Of a stretch of DNA of 64,000 nucleotides, positions 62,537 to 64,000 are shown one piece after another. Where the stretch lies: NCBI GenBank assembly GCA_964653485.1, contig CAZZFF010000017.1, positions 1-64,000 on the forward strand, read 5' to 3'. This DNA is from CAVQND01 sp964653485. Its GTDB lineage: Bacteria; Verrucomicrobiota; Verrucomicrobiia; Limisphaerales; UBA8199. The translations under genes and the position numbers were made by a program. The notes below the pieces were generated by a model, which was not told the origin of the DNA, did not search any database, and worked only from the letters and a program-made list of their open reading frames with translations. Positions within the stretch are counted from its first letter, which is position 1; the number at the start of each line of letters is the position of its first letter.

Positions 62537-62585
62537 GCCTGTCGGAGAGGCCACATTCGATTCAACGCTGCCCTCGCACCAAATA

Positions 62586-62612
62586 CGAGGCTGTTCGGGA
62601 AACTCGACAGAA
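62586..62612. repeat. 27-bp direct repeat, right copy
   Basis: Perfect match to 61207-61233. It lies 50 bp after the RES toxin stop and 40 bp before the next gene's start, defining the right boundary of the presumed island. Confidence 0.85.
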
Positions 62613-62652
62613 GGCCCTTTCACGCGCTAAAGTCGGCGGCCTGAGAAACAAC

Positions 62653-64000
62653 ATGAGAAGGAACTGTGTGCGAAACTGGGTCCTGGCCCTGGCGACAGGG
62701 GCGATTGCCATCAACTCGACGGCGGCCGAGCAGGTGCTTCTGGACTTCACGGGCAATTTTGATTTCGGCGGGGTCGCGGCAACCGACGCGACGGCAGCCC
62801 GATCTGAGAACGGGCCGGCGTTGAGAGTTCGCACTGGATGCAAGGCGCCGTGGCCCGGCGTCACTTTGCGCGCGCCGCGCGGGTCGTGGGACCTTTCGCA
62901 ATTCGGGCAGGTCACCATGAGGGTGCGCAACGCCGGCGCCGACAAGGTCACGGTCTCTTGCCGGGTCGATAATGAGGGCGCGGACGGCACGGACCATTGC
63001 GTGACCGCCTCCACAGCGGTCAACCCCGGAGCGACAGAAACCTTGAAAGTCCCCTTGAAGCAAACCGGCGATGACCAACTCGGCGGCAAGCTCTTCGGGA
63101 TGCGGGGTTACCCGGTGAGGCAGGGCGGACCGGGAAGCGTGGATGCCCGGCACATCACTCAACTGCTGGTCTTCGTCAGCAAACCGACCGTTGAACACGT
63201 CTTCGAGATCGAGGACGTTCGCGCCTCAGGCCAATATACCCCGCCAACGGCCTGGGTGACGGATGCCGAGCCGTTCTTCCCCTTCATCGACGCTTTCGGC
63301 CAGTACCGGCACAAGGACTGGCCGGGCAAGGTCAAATCCCAGGCCGACCTGGCGGCCCGCCGGGAGCAGGAGGCGGCCGAACTCGCCGCGCACCCCGTCC
63401 CGAAGGATTGGGACCGCTACGGCGGTTGGGCCGCCGGACCGCAACTCGAAGCAAGCGGTTTCTTCCGCACCGCGAAGGTCAATGGCAAGTGGTGGCTGGT
63501 GGACCCGGACGGACGGGTCTTTTTCTCGCACGGCATCGATTGTGTCCGGGCGCTGGACGCCACGCCCGTCGAGGAGCGCGAAGGCTGGTTTGAAGATTTC
63601 CCCGGAAAGCAGCCGGAGTTTGCGGCGTTCTTCTCCCGCGGCTACGCGCTCAAAGGCCATTACGCCGGGCGTTCGCCCCAATGCTTCTCCTTCGCCGGCG
63701 CCAACCTCGCCCGCAAATACGGCCCGGACTGGCAGAAGACCGTTCGCGGACTCATTCACAAACGGCTCCGGAGCTGGGGCATGAACACTATCGCGAACTG
63801 GTCCGATGAAACCACCTGCCTCATGCGCCAGACCCCTTACACCGACGCCATCGGCAGCGGCCGCACCCGGCTCATCGAGGGCAGTGAAGGTTATTGGGGC
63901 AAGTTTCCCGACGTGTTCGATCCCAGCTTCCCCGATTCCCTCCGCCTCAGCATGGAGGCAAAGAAGGCCAAGAGCGCCGGGGACCCGTGGTGCATCGGCT
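62653..64000 (+). CDS. Agarase-like glycoside hydrolase, partial (runs off the window)
   Basis: Open from ATG 62653 to the window end (449 complete codons). Signal peptide NWVLALATGAIAINSTAAE, then an N-terminal jelly-roll domain (VLLDFTGNFDFGG ... LLVFVSKPTVEHVFEIEDVRASG) and the beginning of a TIM-barrel: ASGFFRTAKVNGKWWLVDPDGRVFFSHGIDCVRA, followed by RSWGMNTIANWSDE. This N-terminal architecture is characteristic of GH50-type beta-agarases and related agarase-like enzymes. The catalytic glutamates lie beyond the window. It is on the outer side of the toxin-antitoxin island. Confidence 0.75.
   Translation, partial: MRRNCVRNWVLALATGAIAINSTAAEQVLLDFTGNFDFGGVAATDATAARSENGPALRVRTGCKAPWPGVTLRAPRGSWDLSQFGQVTMRVRNAGADKVTVSCRVDNEGADGTDHCVTASTAVNPGATETLKVPLKQTGDDQLGGKLFGMRGYPVRQGGPGSVDARHITQLLVFVSKPTVEHVFEIEDVRASGQYTPPTAWVTDAEPFFPFIDAFGQYRHKDWPGKVKSQADLAARREQEAAELAAHPVPKDWDRYGGWAAGPQLEASGFFRTAKVNGKWWLVDPDGRVFFSHGIDCVRALDATPVEEREGWFEDFPGKQPEFAAFFSRGYALKGHYAGRSPQCFSFAGANLARKYGPDWQKTVRGLIHKRLRSWGMNTIANWSDETTCLMRQTPYTDAIGSGRTRLIEGSEGYWGKFPDVFDPSFPDSLRLSMEAKKAKSAGDPWCIG

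Overview
The window is high-GC bacterial chromosome that most likely comes from a Verrucomicrobiota lineage close to Pedosphaera/Limisphaerales. The evidence is the gene repertoire: a prepilin-type protein with an H-X9-DG motif, SUMF1-like and DUF4159 proteins, many secreted glycoside hydrolases, SBBP and PQQ beta-propellers, and a UxaE-type epimerase. The abundant palindromic and heptamer repeats point the same way. This placement is inference, because no rRNA gene is present. I found no tRNA, rRNA, CRISPR array or intact transposase.

Layout. 0-4.5 kb (minus): hpf, an amidohydrolase, bioF and bioA overlap or nearly touch and form a likely operon; bioF and bioA carry in-frame extra segments. 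4.5-7.5 kb: ParA ATPase, CysJ-like flavoprotein reductase, two-domain CbiX-like chelatase. 7.6-18 kb: secreted proteins (DUF4159, CBM-like, SUMF1-like lipoprotein, H-X9-DG prepilin) and a 1713-residue GH2 enzyme. 18-23 kb: a small protein plus nucleotidyltransferase pair, an MTA/SAH nucleosidase with an NCS2 purine permease, and an AraA-like isomerase. 23-25.3 kb: repeat-rich, with a truncated GNAT gene against a 39-bp-arm inverted repeat, an SBBP propeller with a repeat-derived N-terminus and a frameshifted small secreted protein. 25.6-34 kb: C25 (gingipain-like) peptidase and ceramidase-like hydrolase pair, sugar MFS porter, degenerate receiver protein, UxaE-like epimerase, DUF5060/DUF4038 glycoside hydrolase.

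34-37.3 kb is a protein-quality-control cluster (HtrA/DegP, an HPF-like protein, DnaJ/CbpA). 37-40 kb holds malate dehydrogenase, a radical SAM protein, a small membrane protein and a HicB-like orphan. 40-48.6 kb holds a DUF5107/TPR protein, GH92 mannosidase, Tat-exported amidase and a GH172/DUF2961 protein. 49-52.9 kb has an APC permease with a strong leader hairpin and terminator, then a PP2C-Ser/Thr kinase fusion. 52.9-61 kb has a parallel beta-helix enzyme, two PQQ-type propellers and a kelch/Ig protein. 61-62.6 kb is a RES/Xre-type toxin-antitoxin island between 27-bp direct repeats, with a decayed antitoxin copy beside it. The window ends inside an agarase-like glycoside hydrolase.

Functionally this looks like a plant or algal polysaccharide degrader (GH2, GH92, GH140-like, GH172, agarase-like, UxaE, sugar porter) with ordinary housekeeping genes in between. 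The most unusual signals are repeats written into coding sequence, the C25/ceramidase-like pair, the degenerate receiver, the HtrA-HPF-DnaJ cluster and the RES island.
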